Assembly (NCBI GenBank): GCA_963931925.1
Contig: OZ007570.1
Location: 70,018,546-70,082,545 of the forward strand
Direction of reading: 5' to 3'
Source: Onchidella celtica
Taxonomy: Eukaryota > Mollusca > Gastropoda > Systellommatophora > Onchidiidae
DNA: 64,000 bases
Shown here: positions 12,351 to 23,959 of the stretch, in pieces
Position numbering within the stretch: the first letter of the stretch is position 1
Layout of the letters: each line of letters opens with the position of its first letter
Position numbers and translations under genes: made by a program
Notes under the pieces: generated by a model
What the model saw: only the letters and a program-made list of their open reading frames with translations
Database searches by the model: none
Told to the model about the DNA's origin: nothing

Positions 12351-13180
12351 TTGCCCAGTTCCCTGAGCTATTTCCCATTTTTTTCTTTGTCTGCTCGTTG
12401 CCAGCTTCTTCTTTGTAACAAAAACATTGATCAACGAGAATTGACGTGGACACAGTGGCTAACAGATTTGACAGAACTTCGAGGAAATTACAAAATCATT
12501 ATATTGATTCTCAACTCTACTTTCATTGAGAATTGAATCACAAAGTCTCTTTATAATCATGTGCCACACGACTTTTCAAACAAAATAATCCATCAGCTCT
12601 CAATGGCGTGTAGAAAGCCCGTCATTGCCGAGAAGACGGTGGTTCTGGCCCTTGTTGTTGTATGTGGGGCATCGTCAGTTGTAGTCAGCTGAACATCAAC
12701 AATATTGTTAACCAAGACTTCAATTCTAATTAATGAATAGATCAAGTTCACCCAGTAGTGCTGATGGCAGAATAGGCCCATATTGCATTCCTCAGCTAAA
12801 ATGGCACTGGCGGGTTCCCAGAGAATAAAGAAGCAGCGTTAATGATGGAAGATGTACATTTTACAGCAATATTCGTTAGGCTAAATTACAAATTGATTTC
12901 AAATGCAAGGCTGTTAATACTGCAGTCTTATTTAACCACTGGTCCAAGTAAAGATGTTTTCAACACTGGCTGATCTCGTATTTAACATTATCTACAAATG
13001 GTCTGACAATCAAATTTTAAATGATGGAAGTTTTAATGGACATGCAGGTATAATGATAGAAGGTGGAAGAGCTTAGCTACAAGGTCGAAGTTAGTCATTT
13101 CCTGTGGCTCAAATTTGGATTTCCTAAGCATAGATTATTGGACTGCTTAAAGCCGACCCTTTCTGTTTGATGTGTATAAA
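12351..13180. other. Non-coding stretch
   Basis: I see nothing supportable: short random ORFs only, and no repeat structure that I recognise. Confidence 0.4.
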
Positions 13181-13379
13181 CATGTAAATAAAAGAGAAAG
13201 AGAACACACACATACACACACAGGCAAACACAAGCATGCGGTGCACAATTATGCTAATTTCACCTATCGCATTCGCGAGGCACAATGTGTATATAATTAT
13301 ACAATCGTTTGCGCACACTTAGAAAGGGAGCAAAAGAACGTGAATCGTCGGCATGGATGTGACAAAAAAAGAAGGAAGA

Positions 13380-13542
13380 GGAAGATGGAGAGAGATGTGG
13401 GGGTGGGGGGGGGAAAGAGAAATAGAGGGGGGAAAGAGAACGTGAGAGAGAGAGAGAGAGAGATAGGAGGAGAATTAATTTGAGGAGGAAAGACAGACCG
13501 AAGAAAAATCGAGAGAGAGATAGAGAAAGACAATCTCTCACA

Positions 13543-13592
<50 letters not shown>
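13380..13592 (+). repeat. (GA)n and (CA)n microsatellite cluster
   Basis: Purine-rich DNA with GA runs (13440-13465, 13560-13592), a CA run (13539-13560) and a G-run near 13403. The flanking ORFs on both strands are low-complexity artefacts of this tract. Confidence 0.95.
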
Positions 13593-13593
<1 letters not shown>

Positions 13594-13895
13594 GCCAATA
13601 GGTAACTGCTTTGGTGATAATCGCACAAATGCATTGCTGCGATCTATAATCCAGCGAGGAACTGTTACGACGAAAATCTACTAAAATCGAAATAAAAATC
13701 TACATAAACGTCGTTCCTTCACTTTATTTAGACACTCATTAAGAAATTGATGAGCAATTATACTTTTTTCTGTCACCTGGGACTCTCGCTCATGCGTTAA
13801 ATCACGCCTGCAGCGCAAGCAATGCGTGTCGTATTGATTCTCTCCGTCTTCTCCACGGTGAGAATGAAACGATGTCACTGTGAAAATAATGAGTA

Positions 13896-14315
13896 ATTGC
13901 TGCGGACTATACAATCAAAAACAGCGTAATTGTCGAGACAAAAAATCCAGAGAGATGAACACATGTCAACTAGTACTGTAGTGAAATCTGCATTCATTAA
14001 ATCTATTGGAATTAGTCTTGGATTTAAGATTTAAAAAAAAAAAAAGATAAATAAACACCGTACATAAAAATAGATAAATAAATAAATATAAAAGCAAATA
14101 AATAAGAAGATAAATACATGGATAAATAAATATTTTTAAAAACAGATAAGTAAATAATCTAAATGAAATTTCATTGAAAAAAAGTACTTCATTGCACTAA
14201 AGGATTAATTTGAAAAGTCTGTGTACTCTGAGAGCGTCATTTTTCTGGATGTGTTGCAGCACATAAAATTTTTCGCATTTTATACATGTTTAGCCTGAAG
14301 AAACCGATGGAACTG
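13896..14315 (+). repeat. Host flank F, duplicated at 19110-19526
   Basis: This 420-base block lies directly left of the left LTR of element 1. It is repeated almost perfectly at 19110-19526, directly left of the right LTR; the only difference I see is the length of one A-run (13 versus 10). It contains A/T-rich AAATAAATA words. It ends in AACTG (14311-14315), the target-site duplication. It is not part of the LTR, because the LTR begins TGTCAC at 14316. Confidence 0.9.
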
Positions 14316-15503
14316 TGTCACAAATCCCAGACTGGGAGATGTAATAAGTTATGACAGGACAACAATCACGAACAACCAAGTTAACACTTAACAGAACAAT
14401 CCATCAGACTCACACATTTATTAAACATAATTATACATATAATAGCGCAATTACATACATTATATTATTGAAATGAACTGCCGTACAACGGCCTTATTCT
14501 CACACACACTCTCCCTCGGATCCACAATCCGGTAGTTACTCCTAAAGGCACTTCGGCCTCAGCCTCTCCCCTCAGGGTCTTAATAGCACATTAATAATTT
14601 ACTGGCACCGCAGTCTCTCAATATCCCCTCCCTATTGTCATACACCTTAGCACTCCCCTAGCACCTCAGCAGGGCAATAACACATTATTATTTCCATAGC
14701 CATCAACATGGCAACAACATAGTATCAGTTCACTAGCCTATCAACATGGCAACAATATAGTATCTCATTCACTCTCATATCTACGTCCCTGTCCGTGGCC
14801 TGACTGCCACGACTTTATGTGCCTCTACTGTCCTGTACTGACAGCCTCACTTCTGGCCTATGTGTGGCCTCCGGCCCTAGGCTGGCCTATCCCTTGTGCT
14901 CATCGAGGTGGCTCTTCGGCCCGTCCCCGACACCTACAAGAATAACATTACATTGGTATAATACCCTACCATTTCTATTCACTCCACCTCTCCTTACAAT
15001 CCATGAAGCGTACACACACTAGTTCACCTTTCACTCACCACACATCTTACGGTAACACACCTCCATCGGAGTACACACTGCTCACTCGCGCTACAAATCC
15101 ATGAACTCACTTTCATCCATCGCTCATGGCGCACATTGCTATATCCAATATCAAGGACTTCCACATTCCTCACATATACTTATTCACATCATGGTAATAG
15201 ACGAATATAATATAATACATCAATCATAATAATCAATCAACGTTCTACATACCAGTCATTACTGGAACAACACTCATCCGTCTCCCGACTGCTTTCACTT
15301 ATGTCCGCCCGCTGGGCTCTTATTCACAGGTCCGCTCCGTCGGACCTTCTAACTTGCAGTGATAGTTATACAGCGCTTTCGCCTCCTTCAGACCCCCCCA
15401 CCACTCACAGCAGCACGCTTAACTTGCTGTCTACTGTGAGCCCTTCTTACTCTACACCCGCTCTGTAGCAATCCCCTTAATTGCACTCACTCCACTCGTG
15501 ACA
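14316..15503 (-). repeat. Element 1 LTR, 3' copy
   Basis: 1188 bases, with terminal TGTCAC...GTGACA. It matches 19527-20714 except for about five substitutions that I noticed near its right part (for example near 15080, 15306 and 15403). Being next to the polypurine tract at 15504, it is the 3' LTR of a minus-strand element. The 67-residue ORF inside is antisense and present in both LTRs; I do not consider it a gene. Confidence 0.93.
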
Positions 15504-15517
15504 TCATCCCCCACCCC
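15504..15517 (-). other. Polypurine tract of element 1
   Basis: On the minus strand GGGGTGGGGGATGA lies immediately before the 3' LTR. It primes plus-strand DNA synthesis. It is almost the same as the tract of element 2 (40047-40059), which supports a close relationship. Confidence 0.8.
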
Positions 15518-15862
15518 AAAAAAATTTATGCAATTAATTTCAAATCGCATCAGATGACTGTCAACGAGTGAGCGTGAGCACTAGCTACACTAAAAAAAAC
15601 TGACCTAGCAGTTCCCCTAGTATACAGAATACCGAAATCCAGGGGAAAATATGGGGATCAATATGGCCTGCAATATGCATATATATGTGTCACATCATGA
15701 ATAGCTAACTAACCACAATACTTAATACAGAATCAAAAACCATTCAACCTATCAACCACTCTTCATATCATATTTATAATGTCAATATTTTAAAGTCGAC
15801 TTATTCACACAGATCCTGTCAATGTTCCTGTCCTCCGATGTATAAGCTCCTGAACTCTTCTC

Positions 15863-16774
15863 CTAGGCTCGACTAAGGTAGTCGGCGATATGATTGCTGG
15901 TTCCTGGAATTGGTTGAATAACGAAGGTATACGGCTGCAAAGCCAATGCCCATCTAGATAAGCGTGGGCTGGACGAACGATTCTTCGACAAAAATGTCAG
16001 TGGCTTGTGGTCTGTCTGGATACAAAATTCTCGTCCCATGAGATAACGTCCTAGTTTCTGGACGGACCAGACAATGGCAAGACACTCACGCTCTATCACA
16101 GAATACTTTCTTTCTCTCTGCAATAACTTCCTACTGACATAACATACAGGATGGAGACATTCCTTCTTCTCCTGTAGAAGACAAGCGCCGACACCAGAGT
16201 CCGACGCATCCGTTCTGAGGATAAAATTAGATCGAAAATCGGGTAATATCAGAATGGGTGACGATGATAATGCTGTCACCAAATTATCAAATGCTGTCTG
16301 ACATTCAGACGTCCACTGGACCTTATCGGGTTGTCCCTTCTTAGTAAGGTCAGTAAGAGAAGATGACAAGGAGGAAAAATTTGGAATGAACTTTCTGTAA
16401 TAATTCAAAATTCCCACTAAGCTTCTGACTTGTTTCTTTGTTTTAGGGATTTGCAACCCTACTAATTTGTCAATTTTTGTTACTTCAGGTCTCTGAACAC
16501 CTCTACCCACGATATGTCCTAAGAATACTATCTCTGGACATGCCAAATCCATCTTTGCGGGTTTAGCAGTTAACCCAAAATGACGTAATCGTTTAAAAAT
16601 TACCGTTAGTGTCTGAATATGATCAGACCATGTCGACGTATGACATGCTATATCGTCAAAGAATGACACGACATTAGGTATGTCCTTCAATACCAGTATG
16701 AGAACCCAGATACTCTGTTCTCTCACAAAATCTCGGTAGCATATTAACATGGAAAACCTTACTTGATCCATCAA
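15863..16774 (-). pseudogene. pol: Element 1 pol fragment: RT C-terminal part plus RNase H
   Basis: 303-residue minus-strand ORF. From about residue 30 it shows the RT active-site region NVVSFFDDIACHTSTW (FFDD in place of the usual YxDD), then FLGHIVGRGVQ and FLNYYRKFIPNFS-type thumb sequence (here ILNYYRKFIPNFSS). RNase H follows with ILRTDASDSGVGACLLQ, YSVIERECLAIVW and FCIQTDHKPLTFL, carrying the D/E/D catalytic residues. The first 30 or so residues are not RT: they are the integrase tail read in another frame. The fingers and most of the palm of RT are deleted, and the join follows HVNMLPRF of the integrase GPY/F region. The fragment cannot encode an active polymerase. Confidence 0.88.
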
Positions 16775-19109
16775 TGTGGATAGCGTAATCTACCTTTGAA
16801 ACAATTCGCTCAATAACATAAGGACCTTTCCATGTCATCAGTAACTTATTATGGTCCGTAGGTAATAACAATAGGACCTTGTCTCCTGGCTTAAAAATTC
16901 TCAGTTTGGATCCTTTATCTTTATAGTTCTTTGCTCTTGCTGAAGCGATACTAGAGGCCTCTTCCGCAATATTCCGAAGAGGAGCCTGGGGTGTACGACC
17001 CCTATGCGTCGTCTTTTGGCACGCACTGCACGTCTTACAATACGCTCGTACATCTCTGTGGATGGATGGCCAGTAAAAATTCTTAAGAACCCTTTCTTTG
17101 GTTCCAGCTATACCCATATGACCCGCTAATGGGACATCATGTGCCAAATGCAATACTGTTGCGATCAGCAACGCTGGCACAACGACCTGCTTTAAAATTG
17201 AGGACACCGTTACATACTTACGGAACAGAATGCCCGCCTGAACAATAAAGGAGGACGACCCGTTCTTATATCTCCTCGTTTTCTCGGTTCGAGCTTCCCC
17301 AAAGCATGGGTTTAATGATGGGTCCTCCCTTTGTAATTTCGCCAAGCGCTCTGGCGTGATATCTAGGTTGACCGCTGGCGTGGCCAAAGGTCTAATGTTA
17401 TCTTTATCAGCTACCCGTCGACGTGTTTCGACCGCGGCGCAAAAGTCAATACCTTTTGATTGCGACCATGCTTGCACGTTCTCATCGGAAGGGGAAACCA
17501 CCCGTGATACATTCCCAATGATGAGCTGGGCGCCTGGAAAACAACCAACGACTGCTTCGACTTCCCCGCTAAGGAAAGGTGTATCTATCATTATTCTTGC
17601 CATGGGTAATTTCTCAGTGGCCCCCGAAAATTGGATGCACGGGACAGTCTCACCTGTAAGCTGTGAATCCCGAATGCAATCCCTATGCACTCCCACAACG
17701 GTAGATCCTGTATCTCGTAAAACCGAGACCGGTTCGTCCCCAACAAACCCCGGATAAACCCTAAGACCACCTCCTGTATGACATGAATTTATAACGGGGA
17801 TCTTTCTCCCACAAGGTAAAACACCGGAAGATAATAACTTCTCACAACTGGGACACTTAGAATACTGTCCGCCTCCGTTGTCCGATGTAACACACGCAGC
17901 CGCATGATGAAATTTATTTGGGGAACATGGACTGGAGCTACTGTCCACGTTCGCCGCTATCCTACCTGCAGGGCAGTTCACGCTGATGTGATCTGCTCTT
18001 CCGCAGTTCCAACACTTCGCGGCCCTACACTCGCGCGAAAAGTGACCCACGCGTCCGCAAGTCCAACACTCCGCTCCCTGTGCTGCCCTAGGCCTGGGTC
18101 CCCGTGACCCCTCGCGACCGGAACTAGAGTCCCTATGCCGTCGGTCATCGGCAAAGGTCACAACTCGCCCCCGGCCATTACCGCGACCTAGCCCTCCTGC
18201 TCGGTCAAACTTACCGGATCCATATGCCGGTGATTGGTGATAGCCCCTATGCTGCCCCTGGGCTTGCCCGCTATAGGCACCACGCTGACGCGACCTGTCC
18301 CTAAGTCCTGCCGGCGACCCCTCGACAACGGCGACGTACCCAGCATCTTGGACGTACGCCCTGGCGACTGGTTTGGACGGATGTGCCGTACGGTATGCTT
18401 CCGCCAACTTAGACGCCTCCTGCACCGTCGCGGGTTCGTTCTCTTTCAGGAAAGCCACCATATCTTTGTGGCACGACGCGTACAGCTGGTCACGGATCAT
18501 TAAGTCTTTCAGTTTAGCAAAATCCGCGCCCACATGCGCCAAGTCTACCCAGTTCGCGAAATACTCCGTTAGTCTCGCGACGAAGGCAGCAAAGTCCTCC
18601 CTGGTATCTGCACGTGCCCGCCTAAACTGCTCCCGGAAATATTCCTCGGTACGCGCAAATCGGCGAAGCAGCAAAGCCTTCAGCTTATCGTAATCTTGCA
18701 CGTCTTCGCGCTGTAGCTCTTTAAAGTAGGTTAACGCTCGCCCCTGCAATAGCGACGCCAGGTACGTGGCCCATAATTCCTTATTTTCCCCCCATTGCAA
18801 TTGTGCGTTCAGTTCGAACCTGTAAAGGAAGGCGTCTATGTCGTCCTTCCGGTCGTCGAACGTAGGGAGCTTAATCCTGACGCCACCTTTATTGTGTACC
18901 TGCCGCTCAACTGTTTCTGTTGGCGCATTCTTTTTGATTTCCAACTCCGCTATTCTTATTCGCGCCTCTCTCTCCTGCTGCTTATCTTCTAACTCCTTTA
19001 ACTTAAACTCCCTTTCCTGCTCCTGAGCCTTAGCCTCCCTTTCCTGTTGCTTAAACTCCCTTTCCTGTTCCTGAGCCTTTTTTTCCTGCTCTCTATCCTT
19101 AGCACGCTC
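16674..19109 (-). CDS. gag-pol: Element 1 gag - protease - partial integrase ORF (open, chimeric 5' end)
   Basis: One long open frame, nominally 845 residues from 19211, but about the first 34 residues come from duplicated host flank and are not Gag. Retroelement coding begins near 19109. Order: highly charged coiled-coil (QEQEREFKQQEREAK repeats, about 35-95); capsid region with RIKLPTFDDRKDDIDAFLYR and a SCAN-like segment (about 190-275, EDFAAFVARLTEYFANW ... LKDLMIRDQLYASC); two zinc knuckles CWTCGRVGHFSREC and CWNCGRADHISVNC (about 380-415); aspartic protease VLRDTGSTVVGVH (about 495); integrase HHCC finger LAHDVPLAGHMG...CKTCSACQ (about 690-740). The frame then passes from RTPQAPLRNI straight to ARAKNYKDKGSKLRI and LLMTWKGPYVIERI (GPY/F). 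The DDE core is therefore lost in frame. Codon use is GC-richer than in element 2. Confidence 0.9.
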   Translation of the reverse strand, partial: ERAKDREQEKKAQEQEREFKQQEREAKAQEQEREFKLKELEDKQQEREARIRIAELEIKKNAPTETVERQVHNKGGVRIKLPTFDDRKDDIDAFLYRFELNAQLQWGENKELWATYLASLLQGRALTYFKELQREDVQDYDKLKALLLRRFARTEEYFREQFRRARADTREDFAAFVARLTEYFANWVDLAHVGADFAKLKDLMIRDQLYASCHKDMVAFLKENEPATVQEASKLAEAYRTAHPSKPVARAYVQDAGYVAVVEGSPAGLRDRSRQRGAYSGQAQGQHRGYHQSPAYGSGKFDRAGGLGRGNGRGRVVTFADDRRHRDSSSGREGSRGPRPRAAQGAECWTCGRVGHFSRECRAAKCWNCGRADHISVNCPAGRIAANVDSSSSPCSPNKFHHAAACVTSDNGGGQYSKCPSCEKLLSSGVLPCGRKIPVINSCHTGGGLRVYPGFVGDEPVSVLRDTGSTVVGVHRDCIRDSQLTGETVPCIQFSGATEKLPMARIMIDTPFLSGEVEAVVGCFPGAQLIIGNVSRVVSPSDENVQAWSQSKGIDFCAAVETRRRVADKDNIRPLATPAVNLDITPERLAKLQREDPSLNPCFGEARTEKTRRYKNGSSSFIVQAGILFRKYVTVSSILKQVVVPALLIATVLHLAHDVPLAGHMGIAGTKERVLKNFYWPSIHRDVRAYCKTCSACQKTTHRGRTPQAPLRNIAEEASSIASARAKNYKDKGSKLRIFKPGDKVLLLLPTDHNKLLMTWKGPYVIERIVSKVDYAIHIDGSSKVFHVNMLPRFCERTEYLGSHTGIEGHT

Positions 19110-19526
19110 ATTGCTGCGGACTATACAATCAAAAACAGCGTAATTGTCGAGACAAAAAATCCAGAGAGATGAACACATGTCAACTAGTACTGTAGTGAAA
19201 TCTGCATTCATTAAATCTATTGGAATTAGTCTTGGATTTAAGATTTAAAAAAAAAAGATAAATAAACACCGTACATAAAAATAGATAAATAAATAAATAT
19301 AAAAGCAAATAAATAAGAAGATAAATACATGGATAAATAAATATTTTTAAAAACAGATAAGTAAATAATCTAAATGAAATTTCATTGAAAAAAAGTACTT
19401 CATTGCACTAAAGGATTAATTTGAAAAGTCTGTGTACTCTGAGAGCGTCATTTTTCTGGATGTGTTGCAGCACATAAAATTTTTCGCATTTTATACATGT
19501 TTAGCCTGAAGAAACCGATGGAACTG
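19110..19526 (+). repeat. Second copy of host flank (F') inside element 1
   Basis: 417 bases matching 13896-14315, including the terminal AACTG at 19522-19526 next to the right LTR. It sits where the primer-binding site, leader and gag start should be. Its minus strand supplies a spurious ATG (19211) that extends the gag frame. Confidence 0.9.
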
Positions 19527-20714
19527 TGTCACAAATCCCAGACTGGGAGATGTAATAAGTTATGACAGGACAACAATCACGAACAACCAAGTTAACACTT
19601 AACAGAACAATCCATCAGACTCACACATTTATTAAACATAATTATACATATAATAGCGCAATTACATACATTATATTATTGAAATGAACTGCCGTACAAC
19701 GGCCTTATTCTCACACACACTCTCCCTCGGATCCACAATCCGGTAGTTACTCCTAAAGGCACTTCGGCCTCAGCCTCTCCCCTCAGGGTCTTAATAGCAC
19801 ATTAATAATTTACTGGCACCGCAGTCTCTCAATATCCCCTCCCTATTGTCATACACCTTAGCACTCCCCTAGCACCTCAGCAGGGCAATAACACATTATT
19901 ATTTCCATAGCCATCAACATGGCAACAACATAGTATCAGTTCACTAGCCTATCAACATGGCAACAATATAGTATCTCATTCACTCTCATATCTACGTCCC
20001 TGTCCGTGGCCTGACTGCCACGACTTTATGTGCCTCTACTGTCCTGTACTGACAGCCTCACTTCTGGCCTATGTGTGGCCTCCGGCCCTAGGCTGGCCTA
20101 TCCCTTGTGCTCATCGAGGTGGCTCTTCGGCCCGTCCCCGACACCTACAAGAATAACATTACATTGGTATAATACCCTACCATTTCTATTCACTCCACCT
20201 CTCCTTACAATCCATGAAGCGTACACACACTAGTTCACCTTTCACTCACCACACATCTTACGGTAACACACCTCCATCGGAGTACACACTACTCACTCGC
20301 GCTACAAATCCATGAACTCACTTTCATCCATCGCTCATGGCGCACATTGCTATATCCAATATCAAGGACTTCCACATTCCTCACATATACTTATTCACAT
20401 CATGGTAATAGACGAATATAATATAATACATCAATCATAATAATCAATCAACGTTCTACATACCAGTCATTACTGGAACAACACTCATCCGTCTCCCGAC
20501 TGCTTTCACTTATGTCCGCCCGCTGGACTCTTATTCACAGGTCCGCTCCGTCGGACCTTCTAACTTGCAGTGATAGTTATACAGCGCTTTCGCCTCCTTC
20601 AGACCCCCCCACTACTCACAACAGCACGCTTAACTTGCTGTCTACTGTGAGCCCTTCTTACTCTACACCCGCTCTGTAGCAATCCCCTTAATTGCACCCA
20701 CTCCACTCGTGACA
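19527..20714 (-). repeat. Element 1 LTR, right (5') copy
   Basis: 1188 bases, TGTCAC...GTGACA, followed by AACTG at 20715-20719. For a minus-strand element this is the 5' LTR position. However, the sequence on its inner side is host flank rather than a primer-binding site, so it may actually be a solo LTR of the same insertion joined in. Confidence 0.9.
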
Positions 20715-20719
20715 AACTG

Positions 20720-21363
20720 AAGTTGACTGAATGGTGCAAAAATACAAGAAAATCTGTGTGAAGCAAAGTCAGTCGAAAACTTGATTTTTCTTTCCTTTTC
20801 TTTTGTGTTCGAAGCGCAAACGAGCGATTTTCTTTTACCCGGCAAGGTGAAATATAGCTTTTATATAACATGTTACTAAATAGTTTCTCGAAGTGGGTAA
20901 CTAAAAATTCATTTATGTGCGCCTGGCCTTACGTTGAGAAATAAATGGCAGGCGAACAACTCAGTGTGCGAGATGGGAAAATGCAATCAGTCCACGAAGT
21001 TTCGAATTATAGACATGTCTTTATCACAATATCTGGTACTTAAACAACAGTTCATTCGCGTAATGATTTGGTCAAATCTGCATCTTCTTCTTTTTCCTCC
21101 TCTTATAATAACATTAACAATAGTAATGATAATTTATAACGATAATAATAGTAGTAGGAGGAGTACGAGGAGTATTGCCACAGGGTGCGTCATACAACAC
21201 AATTTGCAGCATCCCACAGGTAACCTATGGGTAGAGACTACATCGTTGCCATGACATTGATCACCCAGAAACACCAATTAAAGAAATACAGGCCATAGAC
21301 TGCTTTTAGTTCTTTTATTCGTGTTAGTTGACATGGGAACGAGTCGGGAAGTTTACCTAATGA
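20720..21363. other. Non-coding stretch
   Basis: No supported gene; short ORFs only. It contains an imperfect ATA/GTA-rich patch near 21110-21180. Confidence 0.4.
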
Positions 21364-21445
21364 ACAATAATAAAAAAAATAATAATTGCATCTATATAGC
21401 GCCCTATCGCCCAGGGGGTCTCAAACACGACACACATGCATGTAA
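21364..21445 (-). mobile_element. L2/CR1-like LINE (or LINE-tailed SINE) 3' end
   Basis: On the minus strand GGGCGATAGGGCGCTATATAG, then ATGCAATTATTATT and further AT-rich repeats. This is the same kind of 3' terminal signature as the LINE end at 4600-4664. The coding part is not adjacent. It could belong with the RT relic at 22680-22960, which lies upstream on the same strand. Confidence 0.55.
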
Positions 21446-21959
21446 ATATTTTAGGAACTGTACATAACATGACAGAAAATAAAAACATTATTCGCAAACG
21501 ACAGCGGCTGCAAGTGTTTAAATTTGGGCGTCTGTCGATAGGTCTAGCAAAATCATTACAGTAATAAAGAAAAATTATTATGAGTAAACGATAGCACAAT
21601 ACAGAGTACAAATTAAGGTGATTCCAGGCAGTAAATTTAGAATTCTGACATTGTGGTAAACACATCGTGAAAATAATTTTAATCTGAGCTATTTGTTAAA
21701 AAAATAAATAAATTAATTAAAGAAAAAAAACAACATAAAAGGCATTCATCGGCCGGGAAACAAAACCGGGCAAATGATAAAATATTCGATTTTTACTTTT
21801 TAAAATGAATTAGCAGTTTATGGTCTGATACTGTCATATAAATTGTCCTTTTAGTTATCAATAAAAGCTAGGACCCTTACAGAACAGAAATGTAAAAGAC
21901 TTGAATATATAATTCGTATGTCTCATATTAACCCAATAGGTCTAATGGTAGAGAGCTCC

Positions 21960-22679
21960 ACTGATTTTTTTTTTTTTTTGGTCTAAATAATTTATAGTGG
22001 AGTTTTGGAATTTTATGCAATTTTGATTGGGGCGAATTTAGGTTTCTACGGTTTATAAGGTATTAAAAATATCAAAATTTGATGTACTATTGGGTGTCAC
22101 TATGAAATGTCCGATGCAAAATGGGTCAGTTTTGTAGTGATGCGTAGACTTTTCTCCACCGATATACCAATGCAACAGTTTAAGCAAGGGTATATAACAT
22201 GATTTCATTTAGGGTTTTGTGAAAGTAAACGAGTGGCGTTATTTGGATTCTTCATTACCTGCTTGATGTTGTCACTTTGTGGGACTGTATAGAGATATGA
22301 AATTACAGTAATCATGTTTATCTTACTATAACTGAGGTAGAGGGGGAACCTGTAAGCAGCTAAAACTTCATGACTACGCCATCAAAAATTATGAAACTTT
22401 GTGTACTGCATCATTATTAGACGAAGAGTTACGTGGACACATTCATTTTGAACAAAAATCAATCTTTACTATTAGGAGAAATTTTGTTGGGGAACGGGGG
22501 GGGGCTGTCGGGGGAGGGAAGGAGGGCGGAATCAGATTTATCCATTGGCAAGAACTGCCCAGTTTATGTCAAAATATGCCCATAGTTGTTAGTAGGCCTA
22601 CTGGTCGTAGAGCGGGCGCTTTAGCTTGTATGATTTGTTTGCTAGCTGGTTCGTGGGTTCAGTAGGGAAATAACTTCTT
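21960..22679. other. Non-coding stretch
   Basis: I see a T-run near 21966-21980 and a G-rich patch near 22495-22520. A weakly tRNA-like patch near 22600-22665 (GTAGAGCGGG then GGGTTCAGTAGG) is too degenerate to call. Confidence 0.35.
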
Positions 22680-22960
22680 TCATTTGCAATTCGTCTTAGA
22701 ATATACATGCATTTTTGATTTGCACTATCTATCTCCTTTGTTCCACGGAAAGATGGTTATCTGAAAGAACTCCAAGGTTCCTAGCTCTGTCAGATAGGCC
22801 AATGGGATTACCACGGAAATTTATGTTGGTACTATTAATGGAGGTTAATTTTCTTGATTAACCAATAAGAATTGTGTCTGGCTTACCTTCATTCATTTTC
22901 AGTTCATTATTGGATATTCATCTCTGAATTTCGAAAATACATTTATCAATGCTGTTTAAA
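22680..22960 (-). mobile_element. Decayed LINE reverse-transcriptase fragment
   Basis: Reading the minus strand gives NELKMNEGKPDTILIG, a stop, then STNINFRGNPIGLSDRARNL and GVLSDNHLSVE. This is the N..K(T)..(L/I)IG...(S)xx.RNLGVxxD segment that follows the catalytic region in CR1/L2-like RTs. It is short and interrupted, and no start or end is visible. Confidence 0.65.
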
Positions 22961-23547
22961 GTGCTCTTAATGGATGTGATGTCACTTGATAAATACCTGT
23001 TTACCATGTGACCAAAAAAAAATGTCAGGAAACCTAATCTTGCAATGACCCTCGACCAGTTTTTCTGAATACTTTTTTGTCCCATATCCCGCTTCAATTT
23101 TCCCAAAAAATCGTGCCCCGCCAATATGATCGCACAGAGTTATACTACAGTAAAAAAAAATATCCATATGCCCCATACTGATGTTCCAATGGCCACTGAA
23201 ATGTTCCCATGACCCACATTGAAAGACACCGCCCTGGACAAAGCTTGACAGTTCATGTTATCTGCCAAACCACTTTGTGTCCTACTCACTAAGTATCCCA
23301 AACTATGACATTAAAGACAGGATCTGATAAGCCAAAGGCATATTTTCATGAAAGCTAAAAAAAATAAAATGTTGGTCTAAAGTATAAAACAAGGCTGAAA
23401 GGCCGAGGTGGGCTAATATAATGGTAACAATGATAATAATAATACATGCATGTAAACAAACGTACATAAAAAAAAAATTAAAAAAATAAAATTCATATTA
23501 TGTGATCCTAAAATCCGAAACTGTTTCTATTCCAAACCAATCTCTAG

Positions 23548-23958
<411 letters not shown>

Positions 23959-23959
23959 C

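Larger units (their letters stand above)
14311..20719 (-). mobile_element. Element 1: Gmr1-type Ty3/gypsy LTR retrotransposon, deletion derivative
   Basis: LTR retrotransposon on the minus strand. The LTRs (14316-15503 and 19527-20714) are both 1188 bases, start TGTCAC and end GTGACA on the plus strand, and are flanked by AACTG at 14311-14315 and 20715-20719. Polypurine tract: the minus-strand reading of 15504-15517, GGGGTGGGGGATGA. Pol order is protease, integrase, then RT/RNase H, as in the Gmr1 group. It is defective: the integrase catalytic core and the N-terminal part of RT are missing, and the 5' leader, primer-binding site and true gag start are replaced by a copy of the host flank (19110-19526). 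I counted about five differences between the LTRs, so the insertion is young. Confidence 0.92.

Noticed and set aside
13172..13634. Several Ser/Leu- or Arg/Glu-rich ORFs (and 32306-32569)
   Set aside because: Translations of GA, CT and CA microsatellites.
14819..15022. 67-residue ORF, repeated identically at 20030-20233
   Set aside because: It lies inside both LTRs of element 1, antisense to the element. Its identity simply reflects LTR identity, and it has no protein motif.
22595..22665. tRNA gene candidate
   Set aside because: A- and B-box-like words are present, but no cloverleaf stems can be paired.
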